Assembly (NCBI GenBank): GCA_021796315.1
Contig: JAJYOH010000131.1
Span: forward strand, 1 to 11,558
Source of the DNA: Chloroflexota bacterium
GTDB taxonomy: Bacteria; Chloroflexota; Anaerolineae; Anaerolineales; Villigracilaceae
Length of the DNA stretch: 11,558 nt
Direction: 5' to 3'
A model generated the notes under the pieces. The model worked only from the letters and a program-made list of their open reading frames with translations. It had not been told where the DNA came from and made no database searches. This document shows positions 1 through 5,527 of the stretch, piece by piece. The translations under genes and the position numbers were made by a program. Position 1 is the first letter of the stretch. Every line of letters starts with the position of its first letter.

Positions 1-540
1 CAAAAACTGCACTGTCAGTGTGGAGACTGCCGTTCGCATGGAAGCATCTGAAAGTCCGATACGAGCCGTGCCGATTTTTCCATCGAGAATAGGCACGGCT
101 GTATCCCATATCAGTCCTTCGTCGGTCTGGATCAAAACGGTGTGATGATGTTCATTCGGCTGGACAGAGTTGAGGGACAAAAGGTTGGGAGGAAATCCAC
201 CTTGAAAGGTATTCGCGATTACCTGTCCATGCGCATCAACGAGAAAGGCATAACGCACATTCGGGTTGTTGGCAATCGTTTCATCCAAAAGGTCATGCAG
301 ACGTAGCAGGTCATTAAGCAGAATCGGATCGGTGGAACGTGCCGCAAGGTCGCGCGAGATCGAAACACTTTGTTCTTCAAGTTGTGCGGTCATACTGGCA
401 GTCAATGCATTGCGCGCCTGGATGATGGCAACGCCCCCAAAAAGCACAACCAGTCCCAGCACGATGCCGAGAATTTTGGTGCGAATGCTGACCGCACCTG
501 CGATGGTCCAAAACCGTTGAACAAGTTTCTGAAATATCAT
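1..540 (-). CDS. Membrane-bound sensor protein, probable histidine kinase (N-terminal part, cut by window edge)
   Basis: An open frame of 180 codons runs from the ATG at 540 to the first base of the window without a stop, so the C-terminal part lies outside. After a short basic cytoplasmic N-terminus, residues about 22-42 form one hydrophobic transmembrane helix. The rest reads as an extracytoplasmic sensor domain: a helical stretch, then PNVRYAFLVDAHGQVIANTF (about 93-112) and AVPILDGKIGTARIGLS (about 154-170), which resemble the strands of Cache-type ligand domains. Three consecutive histidines follow PNE. The start codon overlaps the stop of the upstream PhnD-like gene in ATGA, which implies translational coupling. 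The kinase core is not visible, so histidine kinase is inferred from the N-terminal architecture and partner gene; a chemoreceptor or diguanylate cyclase with the same sensor is possible. Confidence 0.72.
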   Translation of the reverse strand, partial: MIFQKLVQRFWTIAGAVSIRTKILGIVLGLVVLFGGVAIIQARNALTASMTAQLEEQSVSISRDLAARSTDPILLNDLLRLHDLLDETIANNPNVRYAFLVDAHGQVIANTFQGGFPPNLLSLNSVQPNEHHHTVLIQTDEGLIWDTAVPILDGKIGTARIGLSDASMRTAVSTLTVQFL

Positions 541-1457
541 GGGGTTGTTGGAACCGGAATTGCGCCCACCAGGGCACGCGCACTGCCATAAGCACTATCG
601 TCAATTAGAACAAAGCGATCCACTTCCAAGGCAGACAATGCCTGGCGGGCAGCAGGATCGTTTGCCATATTGAGCAGGAGCGATTGCAATTCATCCTTGA
701 CTTGAGGACGGATAAACGGGCTAACCACCACAGGCGGGATTCCGAAATCAGGCGATGTTCGGATGACGCGGACTTTATCCTTCAGAGACGGATCACGGCT
801 GAGAGCAAACTCGAAAACAAGCGAATCGATGGCGGCCCCATCTGCCAGCCCGCTTGCCACTGCTCGAATGGCTTGATCGTGGCTGTACGTAAAAAACGTA
901 CGTGCAAAGAACGCTTCGGGGGTGGAGCCAAGTTGCTGAACCAGAGAAGTCGGATACACACGTCCGGTAAGCGAAATGGGATCGGTGAAGGCAAAGACCT
1001 TGCCATGCAGATCGGCCATGCTTTGAGCGGGACTACCGATTGGAACAATCAGAAGTGAGTTATAGGTGGTTTTGCCCTGTACCTGCGGCGCGGCCAGCAA
1101 TTCCATACCGAAAGAGTCGTGTCCCTGCACGTAAGCACTGGTGCAGACAAACGCCAGATCCACCTCGCCATGTTCGATCAAATCATTGATTTCCAGATAA
1201 GTGCGGCGCTGTACGAGATCCACAGGGCGATTGAGTTTTGTTTGAAGATACTGTAGAAACGGGGAATATGATTCGAGCGTGCCTTCGGGTGAGATGACCG
1301 CCGCGACTGCAACGCGCAGTGGAACCGTTTCATATCCTTCCGGCGTGGGTAGAGGCTGGAGATTATTTAAATCCACATTTCCCGCGACCTTCGTTTGCGG
1401 CTTCGTTGCGCATGAAACGAGTAGTATACAAATCAACAGAAAAAATATTTTCTTCAT
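537..1457 (-). CDS. PhnD-like periplasmic binding lipoprotein, probably the ligand-binding partner of the adjacent sensor
   Basis: 306 residues. The N-terminus MKKIFFLLICILLVSC is a lipoprotein signal with lipobox LVSC, so Cys16 would be lipidated and the protein anchored at the outer face of the membrane. The ATG at 1457 is chosen over upstream in-frame codons because it begins this signal and follows a weak AAAGG ribosome site. The body has the features of the phosphate/phosphite/phosphonate binding-protein family (PhnD, PF12974): PLRVAVAAVISPEG near residue 46, a DLAFVCTSAYV strand near 100-110, and a late GIPPVVVSP segment. Cys105 in that strand sits where many family members have a small residue near the ligand. 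No ABC permease or ATPase is nearby. Instead the gene overlaps a membrane sensor by 4 bp, as for AioX (arsenite) with AioS; TtrS carries a PhnD-like domain fused. The ligand is unknown. Confidence 0.82.
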   Translation of the reverse strand: MKKIFFLLICILLVSCATKPQTKVAGNVDLNNLQPLPTPEGYETVPLRVAVAAVISPEGTLESYSPFLQYLQTKLNRPVDLVQRRTYLEINDLIEHGEVDLAFVCTSAYVQGHDSFGMELLAAPQVQGKTTYNSLLIVPIGSPAQSMADLHGKVFAFTDPISLTGRVYPTSLVQQLGSTPEAFFARTFFTYSHDQAIRAVASGLADGAAIDSLVFEFALSRDPSLKDKVRVIRTSPDFGIPPVVVSPFIRPQVKDELQSLLLNMANDPAARQALSALEVDRFVLIDDSAYGSARALVGAIPVPTTP

Positions 1458-1477
1458 GGCAGACCTTTTCGTCTGTG

Positions 1478-1506
1478 AATGTAGCAAATCGGACAACAAC
1501 TGTCCA
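1478..1506 (-). promoter_or_regulatory. Putative promoter of the PhnD-like/sensor pair
   Basis: On the minus strand a TGGACA -35 box (1506-1501) and a TACATT -10 box (1483-1478) are separated by exactly 17 bp. They match the sigma-70 consensus at 5/6 and 4/6 positions. Transcription would start near 1471, leaving about 14 nt before the start codon at 1457. The promoter lies in the 70-bp gap after moaE, so the two sensory genes could be expressed independently of the cofactor genes. Confidence 0.45.
1489..1505. promoter_or_regulatory. Dyad overlapping the PhnD-like gene promoter
   Basis: The plus strand reads TCGGACA-ACAAC-TGTCC, with GGACA/TGTCC arms and a 5-bp spacer. The dyad covers the -35 element and the upstream half of the spacer, so a bound protein would affect initiation. 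The words TCGGACA and TGTCC also occur, with a 2-bp spacer, in the leader of the reductase operon at 10775-10790. Confidence 0.35.
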
Positions 1507-1520
1507 GTGATGAATATCAC
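1507..1520. promoter_or_regulatory. Possible CRP/FNR-family activator site
   Basis: GTGAT-GAAT-ATCAC is a perfect 5-bp-arm palindrome. It contains the CRP-like core GTGA-N6-TCAC and the FNR-like core TGAT-N4-ATCA. Its centre is about 42 bp upstream of the predicted start near 1471, the usual position of a class II CRP/FNR site. A 14-bp palindrome can arise by chance, so this is tentative. Confidence 0.35.
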
Positions 1521-1527
1521 CAAATCG

Positions 1528-2007
1528 TTATTCAGCGGGCTTTGGAACGTAATCCCCTTCCACCCATGCATCACCGTTCGGGCCGACTTCTTTTTTCCAG
1601 ACAGGCACAATTTCCTTCAAGCGATCAATGCCATAGCGTGCCGCATCGAACACACCCTGATCTCGATGTGCGGAGGTGCAGGCGATCAGTACAGTGGGCG
1701 TACGCGGAGACAGCCTTCCAATTCGCTGGACGATGGCAATGCCCTCGACACAACCCCAACGCTGACGGATTTCTTCGGCAATCTGTTTCATCCTTGCTTC
1801 TGCCATCGGCTTGTAGGCTTCATATTCAAGATAATCTGTCTCATGCGGAAAGTCCGCCGCACTTTGCGGGTTGTCATGAGAGGTGATTCCGCGTACCATG
1901 CCTGTGAAGATTGCCGCTGCGCCAGTGGATGAAAGTGTGATTTGTTCGAGCAGATCATTCAAGTCAATTTCATTTTCAGTGATGGAGAATATAGTTGGAT
2001 AATCCAT
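1528..2007 (-). CDS. moaE: MoaE, large (catalytic) subunit of molybdopterin synthase
   Basis: 159 residues, close to the family's usual size. MoaE with MoaD converts cyclic pyranopterin monophosphate to molybdopterin by inserting two sulfurs, in the cytoplasm. Family landmarks are clear: FTGMVRG (34-40) with Arg39 in the position of the conserved arginine, YEAYKPMAEARMKQIAEE (62-79), SAHRDQGVFDAARYGIDRLK (112-131), and VPVWKKE (134-140), supplying Lys131, Lys138 and Lys139 as catalytic lysine candidates. The segment between VRG and YEAY (about 41-61) is somewhat longer than in enterobacterial MoaE. The ATG at 2007 is 6 bp after the moaD stop, so the two subunits are likely made together. Ribosome site is weak (GGCGG, about 12 nt away), consistent with coupling to moaD. 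Confidence 0.96.
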   Translation of the reverse strand: MDYPTIFSITENEIDLNDLLEQITLSSTGAAAIFTGMVRGITSHDNPQSAADFPHETDYLEYEAYKPMAEARMKQIAEEIRQRWGCVEGIAIVQRIGRLSPRTPTVLIACTSAHRDQGVFDAARYGIDRLKEIVPVWKKEVGPNGDAWVEGDYVPKPAE

Positions 2008-2013
2008 TGTTGG

Positions 2014-2262
2014 TTAACCGCCAGAAACAGGTGGAAATAATGCAATCTCAGCATCGTCAGGAATAAGCGCTTCATCGAAAGCATACTCGTGATTGATCGA
2101 AACGAGGGTATGATTCATTAATTCTGAAAGCACGGGATATTTTTCAATTAACAAATTTCGGAAACCCATCACATTTGTTTGCAGGGGAATTTGCAATTCA
2201 ACCGATTTGATTCCCATACGGTCGCGCAAAGTTGCGAAGAAAAGCGCTGTAACTTTATTCAT
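2014..2262 (-). CDS. moaD: MoaD, sulfur-carrier subunit of molybdopterin synthase
   Basis: 82 residues with a ubiquitin-like fold pattern and the required C-terminal diglycine (FPPVSGG), whose last Gly would be thiocarboxylated to deliver sulfur to MoaE. The ATG at 2262 (MNKVTALFFATLRDRMG) is preferred over an in-frame GTG at 2271 because AGGTGG lies 5 nt upstream of the ATG and the GTG falls inside that ribosome site. The gene starts 1 nt after the moaA stop and is followed 6 nt later by moaE. The activating enzyme (MoeB-like) is not in the window and must be encoded elsewhere. ThiS is the main alternative for a small GG protein, but the moaA/moaE flanks settle it as MoaD. Confidence 0.93.
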   Translation of the reverse strand: MNKVTALFFATLRDRMGIKSVELQIPLQTNVMGFRNLLIEKYPVLSELMNHTLVSINHEYAFDEALIPDDAEIALFPPVSGG

Positions 2263-2263
2263 T

Positions 2264-3253
2264 TCAACCACCTATTTGACTCATACTGCGCTGTGAATTC
2301 GCAGGCACAGCAACGAGCATATCGTGATGTTCGGGTTTTTGTGCTATGGCTTGCTGAAAGAAATCTTCGAGCGCCTTTCCACTTTTCAGCGCATCGCGCA
2401 GGGAAACTTCAGCGGGAATGACCAGGCAGGATCGCAATCTTCCATCGGATGTCAATCGCAGACGATTACAATTCCGACAGAAGTGTTCGCCCAGCGGCGA
2501 GATGAATCCAACCGTGCCGAGCGCGCCCGGGATGCGGAATGTGCGTGCAGGGCCATTGCCAATGGGAGAAGTTTCAGGTTGAAGGTTTAATACAGATAGC
2601 CCAGCCTGCATTTCCTGAACTGAAAAATAGCGATCAGCCGGCGCGGGGAAACCTTCGCTCCAATCCTGCGCGTTGCCAATGGGCATGATTTCAATGAAGC
2701 GCACATGCCAGTTATTCTCCATCGTCAGATTTGCGAGCGCGGGCAATTCGTCAGTGTTGAGTCCGCGCACGATAACGGTATTCAACTTGAGCGGCGTAAG
2801 ATGCGCATGTTCGGCGGCCGCGATTCCCCCCCAGACGCGGTTCAAATCTCCCCCGCGTGTGATCCACCTGAATTTATCAGAGTCCAAAGAATCCAAACTA
2901 ATGTTGACGCGCGTTAAGCCTGCATCGGCAAGAGGTTGAGCCAATCGTTCCAGTAACATCGCATTAGTGGTCAGGCTTACTTCTTCGATATTTCGGATTG
3001 CTGCAATGCGTCGCACGATCTCAACGACCTGCGGATGAACAAGCGGCTCGCCGCCTGTGAGACGCACCCGCGTCACTCCACCCTGTGAAGCTGTTTCGAC
3101 CACCCGAACAATTTCATCCACTGACAATTGTTCCGCCCGCGCCTGCCATTGCAAACCTTCCTGCGGCATGCAATAGACACAACGCAAGTTGCAACGGTCA
3201 GTTAGCGAGACACGAAGATAGGTAATGGCGCGCCCAAATGGATCAATGAACAT
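2264..3253 (-). CDS. moaA: MoaA, GTP 3',8-cyclase (radical SAM)
   Basis: 329 residues. MoaA converts GTP to 3',8-cyclo-GTP, the first step of molybdenum cofactor synthesis; the partner MoaC is absent here. The radical-SAM cluster is CNLRCVYC (Cys21, Cys25, Cys28), followed by TGGEPLVHP (66-74) for SAM binding and SLTTNAM (93-99). The second [4Fe-4S] site near the C-terminus is formed by Cys259, Cys262 and Cys276 in CRNCNRLRLTSDGRLRSC. The protein ends MSQIGG, matching the C-terminal double glycine known to matter for MoaA activity. The ATG at 3253 gives MFIDPFGRAITYLRVSLTDR, the standard MoaA N-terminus; the 18 codons upstream lie over the transporter gene and are not MoaA-like. The start overlaps the end of the transporter gene by 11 bp. 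Confidence 0.96.
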   Translation of the reverse strand: MFIDPFGRAITYLRVSLTDRCNLRCVYCMPQEGLQWQARAEQLSVDEIVRVVETASQGGVTRVRLTGGEPLVHPQVVEIVRRIAAIRNIEEVSLTTNAMLLERLAQPLADAGLTRVNISLDSLDSDKFRWITRGGDLNRVWGGIAAAEHAHLTPLKLNTVIVRGLNTDELPALANLTMENNWHVRFIEIMPIGNAQDWSEGFPAPADRYFSVQEMQAGLSVLNLQPETSPIGNGPARTFRIPGALGTVGFISPLGEHFCRNCNRLRLTSDGRLRSCLVIPAEVSLRDALKSGKALEDFFQQAIAQKPEHHDMLVAVPANSQRSMSQIGG

Positions 3254-4430
3254 GATCCTGTATCCAATTCCAAAGATGATATAAAACAGCCGCGCTGATG
3301 AAACCAATGGCGAGGTTGCTCGTCCAGAGTGTCAGCGCGAGGACAAGCAGAGCAGTAAGCCATGCTTGTGCGCCGCTCAGGTCACGCGCTAGAAGCATGT
3401 GCTGAAAACCGACATACGCCAGCAGGACTCCCAGCACAGGGAAGGGAATCAGCCCCAAGATTTGCATACTGGCGGAACCGCCGAGCAAGCCCAATAAGAG
3501 GAAGATCGTTCCCAACATGAGCGGCGCGGCACCTGTTCGCGCGCCGAGGCGGTAATGTGAGGTCAACCCGCCGCAGCCGTGACAAAGCGGCACGCCGCCG
3601 ATCAACGCGGTCATGGCGTCGGTTGCTCCCATCGTCAACATCAACTTGCGCTCAGAAACGTGCGCGGCCTTATCGCCGAAGTATTGCCGTGCCGCATCGG
3701 CGGTGGCATAAATTGAGTTCCCAAGGCTAAGCGGGATTTGCGGCAAAGCTAGGAAAATTAATCCCTGCCAGAGTTGTACCCAACTTGGGATGAGCGGAAG
3801 GAATTTGGGCAGGGTGAAATGAAGCGAAACGGATGGCAGTCCGATGTGGAAAGTGGCAATGCCAATACCAAAGGTAACGACGCCCAGTGCGGCAAAGTCG
3901 CGCCGCCAGAATAGGAACGCCAGCAGGAAAACAGCCGCGCCAATCACGAGAATCCACAGCCAAGCAATGGTTTGACCAGAAAAGTTTAATCCACCCTGCC
4001 AAGCTTCGGGAGCCTTGATGACCAATGTCCAGGCAGATTTGAACAACAGCCAGGCTAATCCCAATTGAATACCACGCACCACTGGTTTGGGAAAGGCTTT
4101 TTGTACCCAGCCATCCAGCCCAGCTAGCCCCATGCCGAGGAAGGCAACCGCATTCCAGATTGCGCCAGTAACAATAATGACTGGAGCTAGCCCCATTGCC
4201 AGCGCCAGCGCTGAGACAGATTTGAGCGGCTGCACAGGAATGGGCAGGCGGTAGACTATGGCAACTAAAATGTAGGCAAGGCCAACACCCGCAAAAACGG
4301 CGGTGGCGTCCATACCGTTGAGGGCGATCAGCGCCAGAATGAGCGGGAGCATGACGCCGAGGTCGGCGAGCGCACCGGAGAATTCGGCGATGGAGAAAAT
4401 AAAGGGATTACCAGTAAGCTGTTTTTGCAT
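3243..4430 (-). CDS. MOT1-family molybdate (or tungstate) transporter
   Basis: 395 residues, strongly hydrophobic with about 10-11 membrane helices. It matches the MOT1 family, a SulP-related group of molybdate transporters first described in plants and algae: AEFSGALADLGVMLPL (15-30), YRLPIPVQPLKSVSALALAM (60-79) and GGVPLCHGCGGLTSHYRLG (278-296) correspond to the family's conserved blocks. No STAS domain is present at the C-terminus, as usual for MOT1. Known MOT1 proteins import molybdate at low concentrations; selectivity between molybdate and tungstate cannot be read here. Lying between the FmdE-family gene and moaA in one operon strongly supports oxyanion supply for cofactor synthesis. 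There is a 17-bp gap to the upstream gene, a weak ribosome site (AGAAAG), and an 11-bp overlap with moaA. Confidence 0.88.
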   Translation of the reverse strand: MQKQLTGNPFIFSIAEFSGALADLGVMLPLILALIALNGMDATAVFAGVGLAYILVAIVYRLPIPVQPLKSVSALALAMGLAPVIIVTGAIWNAVAFLGMGLAGLDGWVQKAFPKPVVRGIQLGLAWLLFKSAWTLVIKAPEAWQGGLNFSGQTIAWLWILVIGAAVFLLAFLFWRRDFAALGVVTFGIGIATFHIGLPSVSLHFTLPKFLPLIPSWVQLWQGLIFLALPQIPLSLGNSIYATADAARQYFGDKAAHVSERKLMLTMGATDAMTALIGGVPLCHGCGGLTSHYRLGARTGAAPLMLGTIFLLLGLLGGSASMQILGLIPFPVLGVLLAYVGFQHMLLARDLSGAQAWLTALLVLALTLWTSNLAIGFISAAVLYHLWNWIQDHVH

Positions 4431-4447
4431 ATTTTACTTTCTGAGAT

Positions 4448-5065
4448 TTAGAAATCAATCAGAATGCGCTGCTCAATAGGTCGTTTGAGCGAAGTGACCG
4501 TGTGATAATAAGCTTTGCCCGCGCAAGCGCGGCAGAGGGTCAGCCCTTCAGTGTGGACTTCGCGTTCGTTGATAATCTCCTCGCCGCAAACGTCACAGTT
4601 GACGCGAACACCGGGGCGGGAGAGGATGTCTTTAATGGGAGTGGCAAGTTGTACTTCAGTGATAACGAACATCTCTTCATCGGGCATGATTTGATAAGCC
4701 TGCATTTGTGCGAAGTAGTGGCGCGGTTCGCTCTGAATGCAGGAACATGCAAGTTCACGGATATCCAATCTCGGCGCGACACGCACTGCGCGTTCAGTTT
4801 GTGTATCCACAAATGTTGCCGCGACCTTACCGTAATCCTCCACGCGCAGGGTGCGGTGGCCAACAGTGCAATCGGAGGCGGCAATCACGCCATCTGCGAA
4901 ACAACCATCGCTTTCGACAATGACTAACAAGCGCTTTTTGGTGGGTGGTTCATCAAAGGCAAGAACGTTCATGCCTGCCAGACCAAGTCGCACGCCGAGG
5001 ATCTGACGCGGACAAAGATGTGAGTGATCCCGGGAGGATTTTTCGAGCAGGGGTTGGATATCCAT
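4448..5065 (-). CDS. FmdE-family protein with C-terminal zinc ribbon
   Basis: 205 residues in two parts. Residues about 10-140 match the FmdE domain (PF02663, named for formylmethanofuran dehydrogenase subunit E): HSHLCPRQILGVRLGLAG with His14, His16 and Cys18, then ESDGCFADGV (Cys55) and SDCTVGHRTLRVEDYGK (Cys66). These conserved Cys/His residues suggest metal binding. The C-terminus carries a treble-clef or DksA-like zinc site, CDVC (157/160) and CRAC (178/181). FmdE proteins are common near molybdenum and tungsten enzymes in bacteria lacking methanogenesis; their biochemical role is unsettled, so a part in metal or cofactor handling is inference. The ATG at 5065 follows GGAG with 7-nt spacing. 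The gene is first in the MOT1-moaADE cluster and sits directly behind a structured leader with a terminator. Confidence 0.87.
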   Translation of the reverse strand: MDIQPLLEKSSRDHSHLCPRQILGVRLGLAGMNVLAFDEPPTKKRLLVIVESDGCFADGVIAASDCTVGHRTLRVEDYGKVAATFVDTQTERAVRVAPRLDIRELACSCIQSEPRHYFAQMQAYQIMPDEEMFVITEVQLATPIKDILSRPGVRVNCDVCGEEIINEREVHTEGLTLCRACAGKAYYHTVTSLKRPIEQRILIDF

Positions 5066-5082
5066 CTTGGTGCTCCATAATC

Positions 5083-5113
5083 AAAAGGCTGTCTCATGGA
5101 AAAGAGACAGCCT
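5083..5113 (-). terminator. Leader terminator (attenuator) hairpin before the FmdE-family gene
   Basis: On the minus strand AGGCTGTCTC (5113-5104) pairs perfectly over 10 bp with GAGACAGCCT (5095-5086) around an 8-nt loop, followed by a short run of U (5086-5083). The hairpin ends 18 nt before the start codon at 5065, between the leader and the ribosome site, which is typical of attenuation rather than gene-end termination. The U-run is short, so efficiency may be modest. The 5' arm can pair instead with the segment 5137-5126 (GAGA, CAG and CUC blocks; one bulge, one mismatch; 10 pairs), giving an antiterminator. Confidence 0.68.
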
Positions 5114-5131
5114 CGCGGAGAAGATGAGTCT

Positions 5132-5244
5132 GATCTCCTTTCCAAATGCGGGGGGATAGAGCGTTTCCACTTTATCCGTGGACCACGGCTGTGATCGGCC
5201 TGTTGCCATGCTGTAAAGTTTAGGCGGGCAGGCTTCGGAGAGAT
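5132..5244 (-). ncRNA. Candidate riboswitch aptamer, possibly Moco/Tuco class
   Basis: Read on the minus strand, UCUCC (5241-5237) and GGAGA (5138-5134) can close a domain (P1) with three inner hairpins. P2 is GCCUG/CAGGC (5233-5229 with 5202-5198). P3 is GAUCAC-AGCC-GUGGUC (5196-5181). P4 is GGAUA/UAUCC plus AGUG/CGCU, capped by a GAAA tetraloop (5177-5154). The P1 3' strand is shared with the antiterminator, so P1 formation would free the terminator: ligand bound, genes off. Moco riboswitches are known upstream of molybdate transport, moa and Mo-enzyme genes, and a tungsten-cofactor variant is reported near fmdE. Structure and location are seen here; the class assignment is inferred and I could not align it to the family model. 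A T-box, protein-binding leader or other metabolite riboswitch remains possible. Confidence 0.58.
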
Positions 5245-5271
5245 GATTCAATATATCGTAATTACAATCAT

Positions 5272-5299
5272 ACAGATAGTGATCTCTATCACTATCTGT
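5272..5299. repeat. Perfect 12-bp inverted repeat over the tatA stop codon
   Basis: ACAGATAGTGAT and ATCACTATCTGT flank a 4-bp spacer (5284-5287). The stop codon of tatA (5294-5292) lies inside the left-going arm. There is no U-run on either strand, so it is not an ordinary intrinsic terminator. It could be an RNA 3'-end-stabilising hairpin for the reductase mRNA, or an operator: a weak -10-like TATGAT on the minus strand (5272-5267) abuts it, which would place it over a promoter for the leader. Confidence 0.55.
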
Positions 5300-5444
5300 C
5301 GTGTTTATCTTCGCTTATGCCTTCCTTGAACGCACGGATCCCGGAACCGAGTTCGCCGGCAATCTTGCCGATGCGACCGACACCGAATAGCAGGATAATA
5401 ATGCCAAGGATAATAAGAAGTTCGGGAACACCCAGATCAAACAT
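5292..5444 (-). CDS. tatA: TatA-type twin-arginine translocase subunit
   Basis: 50 residues, at the short end for TatA. The ATG at 5444 follows GGAGG with a good spacing and begins MFDLGVPELLIILGIIILLF; upstream in-frame codons would disrupt this start. Residues about 5-20 are the single membrane helix, then the FG hinge and the amphipathic helix GRIGKIAGELGSGIRAFKEG (27-46), and a short charged tail. TatA oligomers form the passage for folded proteins across the membrane together with TatC, which is not in the window. The gene follows the Tat-dependent catalytic subunit by 83 bp, so it probably boosts export of that enzyme. TatA and TatE cannot be separated by sequence. Its stop lies in a perfect inverted repeat. 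Confidence 0.93.
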   Translation of the reverse strand: MFDLGVPELLIILGIIILLFGVGRIGKIAGELGSGIRAFKEGISEDKHDR

Positions 5445-5483
5445 AACTACCTCCAATTTATTTTTTATTGCTATCTTTCTCTG

Positions 5484-5513
5484 CCCCTCCCCAAGTTTCT
5501 GGGGAGGGGTTTT
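5484..5513. other. GC-rich hairpin between the catalytic subunit gene and tatA
   Basis: CCCCTCCCCA (5484-5493) and TGGGGAGGGG (5500-5509) form a 10-bp stem with a 6-nt loop. On the plus strand it is followed by TTTT, so it could stop antisense transcription. On the minus (operon) strand it is preceded by AAAA and followed by mixed sequence without a U-run. It may partially terminate or protect the 3' end of the reductase message, lowering or separating tatA output. Confidence 0.5.
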
Positions 5514-5527
5514 CAAGAGAATGCGGA

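Noticed and set aside
1279..1932. Plus-strand open frame of 217 codons
   Set aside because: It lies antisense to moaE and the PhnD-like gene, both of which have clear family motifs.
2262..2271. GTG at 2271 as the moaD start
   Set aside because: It lies inside the AGGTGG ribosome site for the ATG at 2262, which matches the usual MoaD N-terminus.
5272..5299. Resemblance of the inverted repeat to tetO (shared TCTCTATCACT) and to ModE half-sites (ATCNCTAT)
   Set aside because: The tetO symmetry centre does not coincide, and the ModE-like half-sites point the wrong way (ATC ends face inward). No TetR or ModE gene is present.
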